NCBI GenBank assembly: GCA_028702135.1
Contig: JAQVPJ010000017.1
Location: 1-51,440, forward strand
Origin: Eubacteriales bacterium
GTDB lineage: Bacteria; Bacillota; Clostridia; Oscillospirales; CAG-382
DNA: 51,440 nt
Direction of reading: 5' to 3'
Below, one piece after another: positions 6,999 through 16,159 of the stretch; position 1 is the stretch's first letter; every line of letters begins with the position of its first letter. The notes under the pieces are model-generated. The model was not told the DNA's origin, ran no database searches, and worked only from the letters and a program-made list of their open reading frames with translations. The translations under genes were made by a program, and so were the position numbers.

Positions 6999-8405
6999 TC
7001 AACTAACAACATTAATTTCACGCGGAATGCGACTGAAATCGCTCTTTAATTTTACGCCCTTTGAGGTTAAAGCGAGGATTTGGCCGATGATGCTCTTTGT
7101 AATACGCTCGCCGGGTACAATCAAAGGGATTCCGGGGGGATATGCGTAAATATACTCGCGTGATATCTCGCCCAAAGCGCTTGAAATTTCGACAAAATGG
7201 CCGGACTGTCGACGTGAATCCGAAACCGGCATCACCCTCTCGGGCAGCTCCGGTGCTTGTTCTTTGTTGTCGCAAGGTACAAAGTCAAGGGTTTCTTCTA
7301 TCTCATTCAGAGCTTTTGCAAGACGGTCAAAACCGTCATCCGTGTCGCATATGCTCGTCATTGCAATCGCATAATCAACCGTTGCCATCTCAAGCTGCAA
7401 AAGGTATTTATCCAAAAGAATATCCTTAAGCTCTGTTCCGGTGATGCCTGCATTTCTTACGGAAATCACAATCTTCCCGGGATCGAAACCGAATACGGCA
7501 GAATCGCCATCCCCGCAAAAAAGGTAAATTTTTTTTAATCCGGATACTTTATCATAAAAACACTTTAGCCTTTTTTTATACTCATTAAAGAGCGTTTTCG
7601 AGTGTTTTGAAAGCATTTCTAAGCAGGAATCAATCCCCGCCATTAAAATATACGAGGGACTGCTCGTCTCAAAAACTGATAACTCCCGCCGTACTGTCGT
7701 AATATCTGCGATATTGCCGTTTATATGCAAAAGTGCGGTTTGAGTCGGTGACGGAAGCGTCTTATGCAGGCTGTGTACCACAATATCTGCTCCTTTAGAT
7801 ACCGAATTGGCAGGAAAGCCCTCCGTAAAACCGAAATGCGCTCCGTGTGCCTCGTCGACAAAAAGAGGTATGTTCTTTTTATGAGCAATATCTGCGATTC
7901 TATTAATGTCGGAAACGACCCCCTCATAAGTCGGAGAGGTGATGATAATCAGCTTGATTTCGGGACTTTGTTCGAGAGCCTTTTCAATGCTCTCCGGTGA
8001 GATACTGCCGCAAATGCCCAACTCATTTACAGTCTGAGGTAAAATATATACGGGGTCCAGTCCGTTTATTTCAATCGCATTATATACCGATTTATGACAG
8101 TTCCGTGCGACAAGAATCCTGTCCCCTCTGTTCGTACAAGCGGAAATACCCGTAAGTATTCCACAGGTGCTGCCGTTCACAAGGTAAAATGTGTGTTGGC
8201 TGCCGTAAAGATGTGCGGCTTTTTTCATTCCGTCTTTAAGGATTCCGTTCGCATCATGCAGGTTATCAAATCCGTCAATCTCGGTTATGTCTGTTCCGCA
8301 ATCGGCATAAAAACCGTATGTAAAAGAATTTCTCTTATGACCCGGCATATGAAAGGGATAAATACCGCTGTCCCGGTACAGTATCAAAGCATCCGTAAGA
8401 CTCAA
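6999..8405 (-). CDS. Orn/Lys/Arg decarboxylase family PLP enzyme
   Basis: A fold-type I PLP decarboxylase of the short Gram-positive type (468 aa). It shows PFHMPGHKR at the N-terminus, TDITEIDGFDNLH, GSTCGI for the phosphate/cofactor region, FVDEAHGAH with the PLP-binding Asp, and HSLHKTLPSPTQ with the Schiff-base lysine. The C-terminal domain carries the substrate-linked PPGIPL motif. Likely makes cadaverine, agmatine or putrescine; sequence alone does not choose between lysine, arginine and ornithine. A TTG at 8405 with AGGAG upstream is the best start, because the GTG at 8420 overlaps that ribosome site. Confidence 0.87.
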   Translation of the reverse strand: MSLTDALILYRDSGIYPFHMPGHKRNSFTYGFYADCGTDITEIDGFDNLHDANGILKDGMKKAAHLYGSQHTFYLVNGSTCGILTGISACTNRGDRILVARNCHKSVYNAIEINGLDPVYILPQTVNELGICGSISPESIEKALEQSPEIKLIIITSPTYEGVVSDINRIADIAHKKNIPLFVDEAHGAHFGFTEGFPANSVSKGADIVVHSLHKTLPSPTQTALLHINGNIADITTVRRELSVFETSSPSYILMAGIDSCLEMLSKHSKTLFNEYKKRLKCFYDKVSGLKKIYLFCGDGDSAVFGFDPGKIVISVRNAGITGTELKDILLDKYLLQLEMATVDYAIAMTSICDTDDGFDRLAKALNEIEETLDFVPCDNKEQAPELPERVMPVSDSRRQSGHFVEISSALGEISREYIYAYPPGIPLIVPGERITKSIIGQILALTSKGVKLKSDFSRIPREINVVS

Positions 8406-8436
8406 TGATATTCTCCTCACATTATTAATTGATGTA

Positions 8437-8465
8437 ATTATAGACTACATAGAATTATCTGTCAA
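8437..8465 (-). promoter_or_regulatory. Decarboxylase promoter
   Basis: Perfect leftward consensus: TTGACA (8460-8465), 17 bp, TATAAT (8437-8442). It begins directly after the T-run of the fatty-acid operon terminator. Confidence 0.85.
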
Positions 8466-8513
8466 TAAAAAAATACCGTATATATAAATCGAATCCGGCT
8501 ATACAAACGGTAT
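8466..8513 (-). terminator. Terminator of the fatty acid operon
   Basis: Leftward stem ATACCGT (right arm 8507-8513, left arm 8473-8479), extended by A/T pairs, then seven T residues. Confidence 0.8.
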
Positions 8514-8519
8514 ATCATA

Positions 8520-9344
8520 TTATTTTGTGCTCCAGACCACACCTATTACACTGCAACCGAGATGTATTCCCAAAACAGGGCCCAACTGTCTGCGTTCAAC
8601 AACCGCATCCGGAAACAGACGGTGCGCCAGTCGTGCAATCATGTCAATCCGCTGCGATGGAACGATGTAATGAATTATTATATTGGCGGTGTTGTAAGGA
8701 ATACCGGCAAACATCTTTCTGATTTTATTGCTGCTGCCGTAAGCAATATCCTCTGCGATGATTGTTCCGCCCGATAACCTTAAAAGTGGCTTTCGGTTCA
8801 ATACTGCGCTCACTGATTTTCTTACCGAACCGAGCCTGTGACTGCTCCGAAGCAGAGAAAGGTCATCCACAGAAAACCGTATTGATATCGAGGGCATATA
8901 CCTGTAAATGCCGCCCACAACTTCCTCAAGACCGAGCCCGCCTGCGGCAAGATGCCTTGCTTTTTTAACAAGAAGATACATTCCTCCCGCTGTAAGACTC
9001 GAATCGACAACCTCAACCCTGCCGCTGTTCAACTGCTTTTTTGCAAGAACGGCATTGTAATACGCACTGCTTAACCTTGAGGAAATTGTGATGCAAAGAA
9101 TATCGTATCCTTTTTTTGAAAGATGCCTGAACGCATCCAGAAACTCGTCCACACTTGGCTGTGCCGTCTCCATTGTCAGCTTAGAATTTTTTATAAGCGA
9201 CGGGAAATCACCGAAAGTATCGGCATATGTTTCCTTATAAACCCTGCCTCCGATGATATAAGTCTGCGGCACTATACGCACGCCGTATGCGGACGCTTCC
9301 TTTTTTGTGAGATACACCGTGCTATCAGCAACTATGGCAAGCAC
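8520..9344 (-). CDS. DegV family fatty-acid-binding protein (FakB-like)
   Basis: 274 aa with the two-domain DegV layout: IVADSTVYLT at the N-terminus, the ligand-headgroup segment TAQPSVDEF around residue 60, TISSRLSSAY, DSSLTAGGM and a C-terminal HLGCSVIGVVW. DegV/FakB proteins hold a single fatty acid and present it to a kinase (FakA) for phosphorylation. It starts with GTG overlapping the accA stop by one base, so it is translationally coupled as the last gene of the fatty acid operon. That location supports a real role in acyl-chain handling. No FakA kinase is seen in the window. Confidence 0.88.
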   Translation of the reverse strand: MLAIVADSTVYLTKKEASAYGVRIVPQTYIIGGRVYKETYADTFGDFPSLIKNSKLTMETAQPSVDEFLDAFRHLSKKGYDILCITISSRLSSAYYNAVLAKKQLNSGRVEVVDSSLTAGGMYLLVKKARHLAAGGLGLEEVVGGIYRYMPSISIRFSVDDLSLLRSSHRLGSVRKSVSAVLNRKPLLRLSGGTIIAEDIAYGSSNKIRKMFAGIPYNTANIIIHYIVPSQRIDMIARLAHRLFPDAVVERRQLGPVLGIHLGCSVIGVVWSTK

Positions 9345-10126
9345 TATATTTCACCTATCTTTCTGAACTTTCTATACCTTTTTTTCAACATTTCCTCTAA
9401 CTTTTTTTCACTGTACGTATTAAAATCATGTAAAGTCTTGACAAGCAGCTTTGAAATACTTTTATATACCGCTGCAAAGTTCTCATTCTCAGGGATAATC
9501 CGTTCTATTGCACCCAGACTTTTTAAATCCCCGGCGGTCATTTTAAGGCATTCCGAGGCTTCCTTTACCCTCTTCGCATCCTTCCAGAGAATGCTGGCGC
9601 AACCCTCCGGGGAAATAACCGAATATACGGCGTTTTCGAGGATCCATACCTGATCCGCAACAGCAAGTGCAAGTGCTCCTCCGCTGCCGCCCTCACCTAT
9701 AAAAATTGATATTATGGGCGTTTTAAGCGTCATCATTTCATAGAGATTCTCCGCTATCGCCTGACCCTGACCTCTTGATTCCGCATCGACACCGCAGTAT
9801 GCTCCAGAGGTGTCAACAAAACAGATAACTGGTCTTGCGAATTTCTCGGCAAGCTTCATCTGTCGCAATGCCTTACGGTAACCTTCAGGGTGCGCCGAAC
9901 CGAAATTTCTGCTGATTTTCTCTTTTGTATCATGACCCTTTTCAAGCCCGATGACAGTCACGGGAGTTTGTTCGAGTATAGCGATACCCGCAATAACGGC
10001 GGGATCATCCCCAAAACGACGATCCCCGTGCATTTCCGTAAAATCAGAAAAAATATTATTGATGTAATCGGAGGCGGTTGGTCTGCCCTTCGCTCTTGCC
10101 GCTAAAACCTTATCATATGCAGACAT
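9344..10126 (-). CDS. accA: Acetyl-CoA carboxylase carboxyltransferase, alpha subunit
   Basis: Transfers CO2 from carboxybiotin to acetyl-CoA together with AccD. At 260 aa it is the short clostridial/streptococcal form. The crotonase-like core is clear: GHDTKEKISRNFGSAHPEGYRKA, FVDTSGAYCGVDAESRGQG, and the oxyanion-hole glycines in IGEGGSGGALALA. Start and accD stop overlap as TGATG, with GGGAGG upstream, indicating coupled translation and 1:1 subunit supply. Confidence 0.95.
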   Translation of the reverse strand: MSAYDKVLAARAKGRPTASDYINNIFSDFTEMHGDRRFGDDPAVIAGIAILEQTPVTVIGLEKGHDTKEKISRNFGSAHPEGYRKALRQMKLAEKFARPVICFVDTSGAYCGVDAESRGQGQAIAENLYEMMTLKTPIISIFIGEGGSGGALALAVADQVWILENAVYSVISPEGCASILWKDAKRVKEASECLKMTAGDLKSLGAIERIIPENENFAAVYKSISKLLVKTLHDFNTYSEKKLEEMLKKRYRKFRKIGEI

Positions 10127-10992
10127 CAGCTTCTACCTCCCGAATGTATTTTTAATACCCTTGCAAGATACGCCTTTTGCTCTCTGCGACCTACAATATC
10201 GTCGATAAAACCCGTTTTCAAAAGATACTCCGCCCGCTGAAAATTCGCAGGCAGCTTCTGGCGTATTGTCTGTTCTATAACCCTCGGTCCAGCAAACCCA
10301 ATAAGAGCATTCGGCTCAGCTATTATTATATCACCTAACATCGCAAAGCTCGCCGTCACGCCGCCTGTTGTGGGGTTTGTCAGCACTGTCAGATAAAGGT
10401 TGCCCGCATCGCTGTGATTCTTTACCGCTCCGCTGACCTTTGCCATCTGCAGCAACGAAATAATGCCTTCCTGCATTCTTGCTCCGCCGGAAACAGTGTA
10501 CCCGATGACAGGTAGATGCTTTTTAGTTGCGTATTCGAAAACACGGGTTATTTTTTCACCGACAATACTGCCCATCGAACCCATAATAAAACGCGGCTCC
10601 ATTACGAAAACAGCGCAGGGATAGCCTCCGATTTTACAAACCCCGGTAATGACCGCTTCGCACTCCCTGCTCTCCTTCCTGGCTTTTTCGATTTTTTCGT
10701 CATACTCGGGAAAAGAGATAATGTTTACTGCGGTCAGCTTTGCATCATGCTCGGTAAAGCTCTTTTTATCCGCTATCATTTCAAGCCTCGCACGTGCTCC
10801 GATTTTATAATAATGCCCGCAGCTCGGACAAATACCACAGCTCTCGTTAATATCCGCTTTGAGCTGTGTTTTCCTGCATGACGGACAGTTTATGAAAAGC
10901 TCGTCGGGTATGTTTACCTTATTTGATTTCCGCTCCTTTGCGGATGTTTCAAGCTCGTTTTTCGGTTTTCTGAACAGATCTTTTGTTAACAT
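10126..10992 (-). CDS. accD: Acetyl-CoA carboxylase carboxyltransferase, beta subunit
   Basis: 288 aa. A four-cysteine zinc ribbon (CPSC near residue 36, CPSC near residue 55) precedes the carboxyltransferase core with VSGGARMQEG, PTTGGVTASFAMLGD and GFAGPRVIEQT. It pairs with AccA. The gene follows accC after a short gap; its ribosome site (AAGGAC) is weak and about 15 bases away, so translation may depend on coupling. Confidence 0.95.
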   Translation of the reverse strand: MLTKDLFRKPKNELETSAKERKSNKVNIPDELFINCPSCRKTQLKADINESCGICPSCGHYYKIGARARLEMIADKKSFTEHDAKLTAVNIISFPEYDEKIEKARKESRECEAVITGVCKIGGYPCAVFVMEPRFIMGSMGSIVGEKITRVFEYATKKHLPVIGYTVSGGARMQEGIISLLQMAKVSGAVKNHSDAGNLYLTVLTNPTTGGVTASFAMLGDIIIAEPNALIGFAGPRVIEQTIRQKLPANFQRAEYLLKTGFIDDIVGRREQKAYLARVLKIHSGGRS

Positions 10993-10998
10993 AAGCGA

Positions 10999-12339
10999 TT
11001 ATATATAGTCCTTTCTTGAAAGGAAATCGGTTGTGTACTTCCCCGAGGAAAACTCGTGATCGGATAAAATCTCGGAATGCAAATCAATATTCGTATGAAT
11101 TCCTTCAATCACCAGCTCGCATAAAGCGGCACGCATTTTTCTGATCGCTTCCTCGCGCGTTTTGGCGTGTACTATCAGCTTTCCAATAAGTGAATCATAA
11201 AACGGAGGTATCACATAATCCTGATAAACAGCGGTGTCAAAACGGACCCACGGACCGCCCGGAAAGTGCAGAAGCTCGATTTTTCCGCAGGAAGGACGAA
11301 AATTATCAAGAGGATCCTCGGCGTTGATTCTGCACTCGATAGCATGCCCCCTCAGCGATGTGCCGCTCTCCTTAAAATCAAGCTCTATCCCCGCAGCCAC
11401 CCTGATCTGCCACTTTACAAGGTCTATGCCTGTAACCATCTCGGTAACGGGATGTTCTACCTGAAGACGGGTGTTCATCTCCATAAAATAAAAATTTTTA
11501 TCCTTGTCCAGTAGAAATTCTATCGTGCCTACGCCTGAATAGCCCACAGCCTTTGCCGCTTTTTTGGCGGCTTCGTACATTTCTTTCCTTATTTTCGGTT
11601 TTACCGAAGAAGACGGACTCTCCTCTATTATTTTCTGATTCTTGCGCTGAACTGAGCACTCCCTCTCACCGAGACAAACCGTGTTTCCATGCTCATCGCA
11701 AATAAACTGAACCTCGATATGCTTTACCGGCGACAGGAATTTTTCAATATATACTTCACCGTCCCCGAACGCACTCTTTGCTTCCGACATAGCGGCAAGA
11801 AAAGCGGGTTCAAAATCATTCTCGCTTAAAACGATGCGGATACCCCTGCCACCGCCGCCGGCTCTTGCCTTTATCATTACAGGATAGCCTATTCTTGCCG
11901 CTTCCGCTCTGCCCCGAACCGCATCCATTATAATATCACTGCCCGGTATTACCGGAACACCTGCGTCTTTCATCATTATACGCGCTTCGTTTTTGTCACC
12001 CATCCTCGAAATCGTTCCGCTATCAGGACCTATAAATTTTATACCGCATTTCTCGCATAAGGCGGCGAATTTGGCGTTTTCGGATAAAAGACCGTAACCC
12101 GGATGAATAGCCTGTGCTCCGCTTGCCGCCGCTATAGTCAGTATGGCACCCATGTTGAGGTAGCTGTTTTTAAGAAGAGCGGGACCTATGCAGTAGCTCT
12201 CATCGGCAAGCCCCACATGCATTGCGGTGCTGTCCGCCTCTGAAAAAACCGAAACTGTTGAGACTCCCATCTCCTTGCACGCTCTGATGATTCGAACTGC
12301 TATCTCACCGCGATTAGCTATTAATATTTTAGAAAACAA
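10999..12339 (-). CDS. accC: Biotin carboxylase
   Basis: ATP-dependent carboxylation of biotin on AccB. At 446 aa it has the normal length. ILIANRGEIAVRIIRACKEMG opens the N-terminal domain, followed by HPGYGLLSEN, the glycine-rich ATP-grasp loop KARAGGGGRGIR, EKFLSPVKHIEVQ, CSVQRKNQKIIEE and EMNTRLQVEHPVTE with the catalytic residues. The C-terminal domain is complete. It lies between fabZ and accD in the operon, four bases after fabZ. Confidence 0.96.
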   Translation of the reverse strand: MFSKILIANRGEIAVRIIRACKEMGVSTVSVFSEADSTAMHVGLADESYCIGPALLKNSYLNMGAILTIAAASGAQAIHPGYGLLSENAKFAALCEKCGIKFIGPDSGTISRMGDKNEARIMMKDAGVPVIPGSDIIMDAVRGRAEAARIGYPVMIKARAGGGGRGIRIVLSENDFEPAFLAAMSEAKSAFGDGEVYIEKFLSPVKHIEVQFICDEHGNTVCLGERECSVQRKNQKIIEESPSSSVKPKIRKEMYEAAKKAAKAVGYSGVGTIEFLLDKDKNFYFMEMNTRLQVEHPVTEMVTGIDLVKWQIRVAAGIELDFKESGTSLRGHAIECRINAEDPLDNFRPSCGKIELLHFPGGPWVRFDTAVYQDYVIPPFYDSLIGKLIVHAKTREEAIRKMRAALCELVIEGIHTNIDLHSEILSDHEFSSGKYTTDFLSRKDYI

Positions 12340-12343
12340 AATC

Positions 12344-12763
12344 CTACACCTCGCTGACTATAGCAAATGAAAACTCTCCGCTCATGCAAAGATTGCTCCC
12401 CACATATGCCCTGCCCTCGACAAAGCTGAATACTCCGACCTGCCTTTGCAGAGTGCATATAAGTTCTATCCTATCACCCGGTCTTACCTTATTCCTGAAC
12501 TTTACCTTGTTTATACCTGTAAAGAGTGGCAGCTTTCCTTTCATGCTCTGTGCGAACAGAACACAGCAGGTCTGACCCGCCATTTCACATTGAATAACCC
12601 CGGGCACTATCGGGTTACCGGGAAAATGTCCCTGCAAAAACCACTCGTCGCCCTTTACGGTATAAAACCCGTGTGCCGCGCCTTTCTCATCGAGATACGC
12701 CTCGTCGATAAGGAGCATCGGCTCCCTGTGCGGAAGGATTTTTTTAATCTCTTCTTTATTCAT
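12344..12763 (-). CDS. fabZ: 3-hydroxyacyl-ACP dehydratase
   Basis: Hot-dog fold dehydratase of the FabZ type, 139 aa. The motif PHREPMLLID, the catalytic His in QGHFPGNPIVPGV and the Glu in QCEMAGQ are all present. There is no FabA or isomerase-type gene nearby, so this enzyme would perform all dehydrations unless a FabM-type enzyme is elsewhere. The ATG at 12763 sits after a GAGGAAC site; a TTG one codon upstream is less likely. Confidence 0.94.
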   Translation of the reverse strand: MNKEEIKKILPHREPMLLIDEAYLDEKGAAHGFYTVKGDEWFLQGHFPGNPIVPGVIQCEMAGQTCCVLFAQSMKGKLPLFTGINKVKFRNKVRPGDRIELICTLQRQVGVFSFVEGRAYVGSNLCMSGEFSFAIVSEV

Positions 12764-12774
12764 CAAAAGTTCCT

Positions 12775-13233
12775 CTAATAAATAGTAAACAGCGTTTGCC
12801 CGTATTCGACGATCTGTTCGTTAACGGCGCATATATCGGCGATTTCCCCGTCTTTTTCTGCGGTAAGCTCGTTCATTAGCTTCATAGCCTCGATAATACA
12901 CAGCACATCGCCCTTCTTAACCTTATCCCCGACCTTGACGAAAGGAGGGGAATCTGCTGACGGTGATGCATAAAACACACCTGCAATCGGCGAGGTAATC
13001 TCGGTCAGCCCGCTGAAGCTGAACTCTTTTTTATTTGGCTTTTCGTCCTGTTTTGCACCAAAATTAGCAATCTGCGTGTTAATAGCATCTTCTTTTTGCC
13101 GGGAAGCCGGCAGGCTCTGTTCACAGACGCTCTTTTTCATGCTTATTTTAAGCTCTCCCTCGCAGAATTCGAGCTCGGAAAGGCCGTTTTTGTTCATAAT
13201 TTTAGCAAGTGATTCAATATTCTTTATATCCAT
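12775..13233 (-). CDS. accB: Biotin carboxyl carrier protein
   Basis: 152 aa. A charged N-terminal segment (residues 1-40) and a linker of about 35 residues lead to a biotinyl domain ending in [10 protein letters not shown], whose lysine is biotinylated. [18 protein letters not shown] is the usual start of the lipoyl/biotinyl fold. Placed between fabF and fabZ, as in many Firmicutes. Confidence 0.95.
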   Translation of the reverse strand: MDIKNIESLAKIMNKNGLSELEFCEGELKISMKKSVCEQSLPASRQKEDAINTQIANFGAKQDEKPNKKEFSFSGLTEITSPIAGVFYASPSADSPPFVKVGDKVKKGDVLCIIEAMKLMNELTAEKDGEIADICAVNEQIVEYGQTLFTIY

Positions 13234-13237
13234 TTAC

Positions 13238-14473
13238 TCACCCTTTATTCTTTTTAATTGCTATTACAGCGTTATGTCCTCCGAAACCCAAAGAGGTTGA
13301 TAGAACATAATCTAAGTCCGCCTTCCGCGCTTTATTGGGAACATAATCAAGATCGCAGTCCTCATCGGGCACTCTGTAACCCATCGTGGGAGGTATAAAG
13401 CCCTCCTTCAGAGCGAGCACACCTGCGATAATCTCTGCTGCTCCTGCTGCACCGAGCATATGCCCGGTCATCGATTTTGTTGAGCTTACCGGAATTCTGT
13501 AAGCATCCTTGCCGAATACGCTTTTAATGGCAAGCGTTTCGGCTTTATCATTCATACTCGTGCTTGTACCGTGCGCATTGATATATACTCTATCAATGCT
13601 TGTAATCCCCGCTTCCCTGACAGCGAGAGAAATCGCCTCCGAGGCGCCCTCCGCTTCGGGCTGAGGAGCTGTGATATGAAAAGCGTCACAGGTATTACCA
13701 TAACCGCATACCTCCGCATATATCCTTGCGTTTCTTGCCTTTGCGTGCCTGTATTCCTCAAGAATTACGATACCAGCGCCCTCTCCCATCACAAAGCCGC
13801 TGCGTTCCTTGTCAAAGGGGATAGAGCTTCTCAACGGTTCGTCACTCTCACAAAGCGCAAGACAGTTTGCGAACCCGGCAACAGCAAGAGGACATATCGT
13901 CGCTTCCGCTCCTCCGGCGATTACAGCGTCGGCATAGCCGTGCTTTATAGCTCTGTATGCCTCTCCGATCGCATTTCCGGAGGTTGCACATGCCGAAACG
14001 ACCGGAAGACTCGGTCCGCATGCACCATAACGAATAGCTATCGTTCCCGAAGCCATGTTGCTAATCATCATTGTTATAAAAAACGGTGAAACCCTTGAGG
14101 GGCCTCTTTCCAACAGCTTCTGTGTTTCTGCTGTAAAGGTCTGCATACCTCCTACGCCCGAACCGACATAAACTCCCAACCTTTTCAGGTCGATATTTTC
14201 CCTTATTCCACTGTCCCTCATCGCTTGAACAGCAGCACCCATCGCATACTGAACAAATTGGTCGGTATGCCTGATTTCTGCCTTGTCGTCGTAATACTCA
14301 GAGGCGTTGAAGCCCTTTACCTCCGCGGCAACCTTTACCTTGAAATCGGTTGTGTCGAATTTTGTTATATGGTCGATACCGACTTTGCCCGCTTTAAGGC
14401 TATCGCAATACTCCGATATACTGTTGCCGATAGGTGAAATAATACCCATTCCGGTTATGACAACTCTATTCAT
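13238..14473 (-). CDS. fabF: 3-oxoacyl-ACP synthase II
   Basis: Elongating condensing enzyme, 411 aa, with the Cys-His-His triad: Cys162 in VSACATSGNAIG, His in NAHGTSTSMND and His in KSMTGHMLGAAGA, plus the C-terminal GFGGHN loop. The frame extends to 14497, but the AAAGGAG site and conserved opening MNRVVITGMG fix the start at 14473. Confidence 0.96.
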   Translation of the reverse strand: MNRVVITGMGIISPIGNSISEYCDSLKAGKVGIDHITKFDTTDFKVKVAAEVKGFNASEYYDDKAEIRHTDQFVQYAMGAAVQAMRDSGIRENIDLKRLGVYVGSGVGGMQTFTAETQKLLERGPSRVSPFFITMMISNMASGTIAIRYGACGPSLPVVSACATSGNAIGEAYRAIKHGYADAVIAGGAEATICPLAVAGFANCLALCESDEPLRSSIPFDKERSGFVMGEGAGIVILEEYRHAKARNARIYAEVCGYGNTCDAFHITAPQPEAEGASEAISLAVREAGITSIDRVYINAHGTSTSMNDKAETLAIKSVFGKDAYRIPVSSTKSMTGHMLGAAGAAEIIAGVLALKEGFIPPTMGYRVPDEDCDLDYVPNKARKADLDYVLSTSLGFGGHNAVIAIKKNKG

Positions 14474-14493
14474 AAGCACTCCTTTGCTCCCCG

Positions 14494-15237
14494 TCAAATA
14501 TATAAACCGCCATCGACCTTTATTACTTCGCCCGTGATATAGCCGGCCTGCTCGGAAGCCAAAAAAACCGCAAGCGCCGCGATATCCTCGGGCTTTCCCA
14601 TTCTTTTCTGCGGTATAAGAGAAACCGCCGCGGTTCTCGCCTCCTCCGGCATTGATTCGGTCATACTTGTGGCAATAAAGCCGGGAGCTATCGCGTTACA
14701 GGTAATTCCACGGGAGGCATACTCCTTTGCCACGGTTTTTGTAAGACCTATAAGTCCCGCCTTCGATGCGGAATAATTCGCCTGACCGCTGTTTCCCATC
14801 ATACCGGAAACTGAGCTGATATTTATGATTCTGCCGCTTTTCTGCTTTGCAAACTGCCTTGCGGTATGCTTTATCATATTGAAAGCACCCTTGAGGTTTA
14901 CCGAAATAACCTCGTCAAAATCAGATTCGGTCATCTGCATAACAAGACTGTCCCTTGTAATTCCGGCATTATTTACAAGGATATCTATTTTCCCGAAGTC
15001 GTTATGTATCCTCATAACTGTACTCTCTGTCATCATGTAATCGGCGACGTTGCATTTGTATGAAAAAGCCCTTACGCCTGTTTCCCGCGCACGGGCGCAT
15101 ACTTTTTCCGCACTCTCTGCACAACCCGAGTACAGCACAGCTATATCAGCTCCCTGCTGTGCCATTCCGAGAGCGATTGCGCTTCCTATTCCTCGTGAGG
15201 CTCCTGTAACAACGGCAACCCTTTTTTCAAGCATCAT
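14494..15237 (-). CDS. fabG: 3-oxoacyl-ACP reductase
   Basis: NADPH-dependent short-chain reductase, 247 aa. The cofactor loop TGASRGIGSA, NNAGITRD, the catalytic Ser in ISSVSGMMG and the YSASKAG tyrosine and lysine are present, and the protein ends at the usual VDGGLYI. The open frame runs 81 bases further upstream inside fabD. The pair of ATGs at 15237/15234 with AAGGA upstream is the start, overlapping the end of fabD by about 11 bases. Confidence 0.94.
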   Translation of the reverse strand: MMLEKRVAVVTGASRGIGSAIALGMAQQGADIAVLYSGCAESAEKVCARARETGVRAFSYKCNVADYMMTESTVMRIHNDFGKIDILVNNAGITRDSLVMQMTESDFDEVISVNLKGAFNMIKHTARQFAKQKSGRIINISSVSGMMGNSGQANYSASKAGLIGLTKTVAKEYASRGITCNAIAPGFIATSMTESMPEEARTAAVSLIPQKRMGKPEDIAALAVFLASEQAGYITGEVIKVDGGLYI

Positions 15238-16159
15238 AATCGTTTTCCTTAAAAGCAGAGGAGATTCTCTGAATATCCTCGTATTTCTCCGCATTATACA
15301 GTCCTGCCTGCGGAGCAATCTTTTTAATCAGCCCGGATAGAACTTTCCCCGCACCTACCTCTATAAATACCGTTACCCCGTCTTCGCACATATTCAGTAT
15401 GGTCTGCTCCCATCTCACGGGGCTTTTTACCTGTCTTGCCATAAGGCTCGGTGCTGATTCCTTATCAAGTGGCAGAGCAGTAAGATTAGAATACAACGGG
15501 ATTACCGGTTCTCTGAACTCTGTTTTTTCAAGTATTCCGAGAAGTCTGTCTGCTGCTTTTTCCATAAACGGTGAATGAAAAGCGCCGCTCACCGCAAGTC
15601 TTATCGCTTTACCGCCCGAATCCGCAACCCTCTTTATAAAAGCGTCCATTTCATCAGCTGATCCGGCAACCGTGACCTGACCATGGCAATTATAGTTGAC
15701 AGGATATATCCGCTCAAATTCAGAGCATAGTTCCTCTACCTGTCCGTTTGAAATCCTTAACACAGCTGCCATTGCACCCGGGGTTTCAAGCGCCGCTTCG
15801 TGCATAAACAGCCCTCGCTTGACTACATAGGCAAAAGCATCCTCTCTCCCGAGCAGTCCGCAATATGCCGCCGCGGGTACCTCGCCGAGTGAAAATCCGG
15901 CGGCACAGTCGCACCGAACCCCTGCCTCATCGAGTGCTGCCGCACAAGCGAGATTCATTACAAACAGAGCGGGCTGAGTATTTTTAGTAACAGAAAGCTC
16001 CTCTTTATCCGCTTCAAAGCATAACCTCTTTGTTCCGGGAAGTATGCTCTCCGCCATCTCCGTCACCGCACGCGCGGCGGATGAATTTTCATATAGATCC
16101 CTGCCCATTCCGCTGTACTGCGCACCCTGCCCGGCAAAAACAAAAGCTATCTTATCCAT
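15227..16159 (-). CDS. fabD: Malonyl-CoA:ACP transacylase
   Basis: 310 aa. It opens with FVFAGQGAQYSGMG. The nucleophile Ser90 lies in GFSLGE, where most family members have His before the Ser, so this is a mild variant. The catalytic His is in SGAFHSPFM, and the end includes EVGAGKVLSGLI. Overlaps the end of fabK by 13 bases, so translation is coupled. Confidence 0.95.
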   Translation of the reverse strand: MDKIAFVFAGQGAQYSGMGRDLYENSSAARAVTEMAESILPGTKRLCFEADKEELSVTKNTQPALFVMNLACAAALDEAGVRCDCAAGFSLGEVPAAAYCGLLGREDAFAYVVKRGLFMHEAALETPGAMAAVLRISNGQVEELCSEFERIYPVNYNCHGQVTVAGSADEMDAFIKRVADSGGKAIRLAVSGAFHSPFMEKAADRLLGILEKTEFREPVIPLYSNLTALPLDKESAPSLMARQVKSPVRWEQTILNMCEDGVTVFIEVGAGKVLSGLIKKIAPQAGLYNAEKYEDIQRISSAFKENDYDA

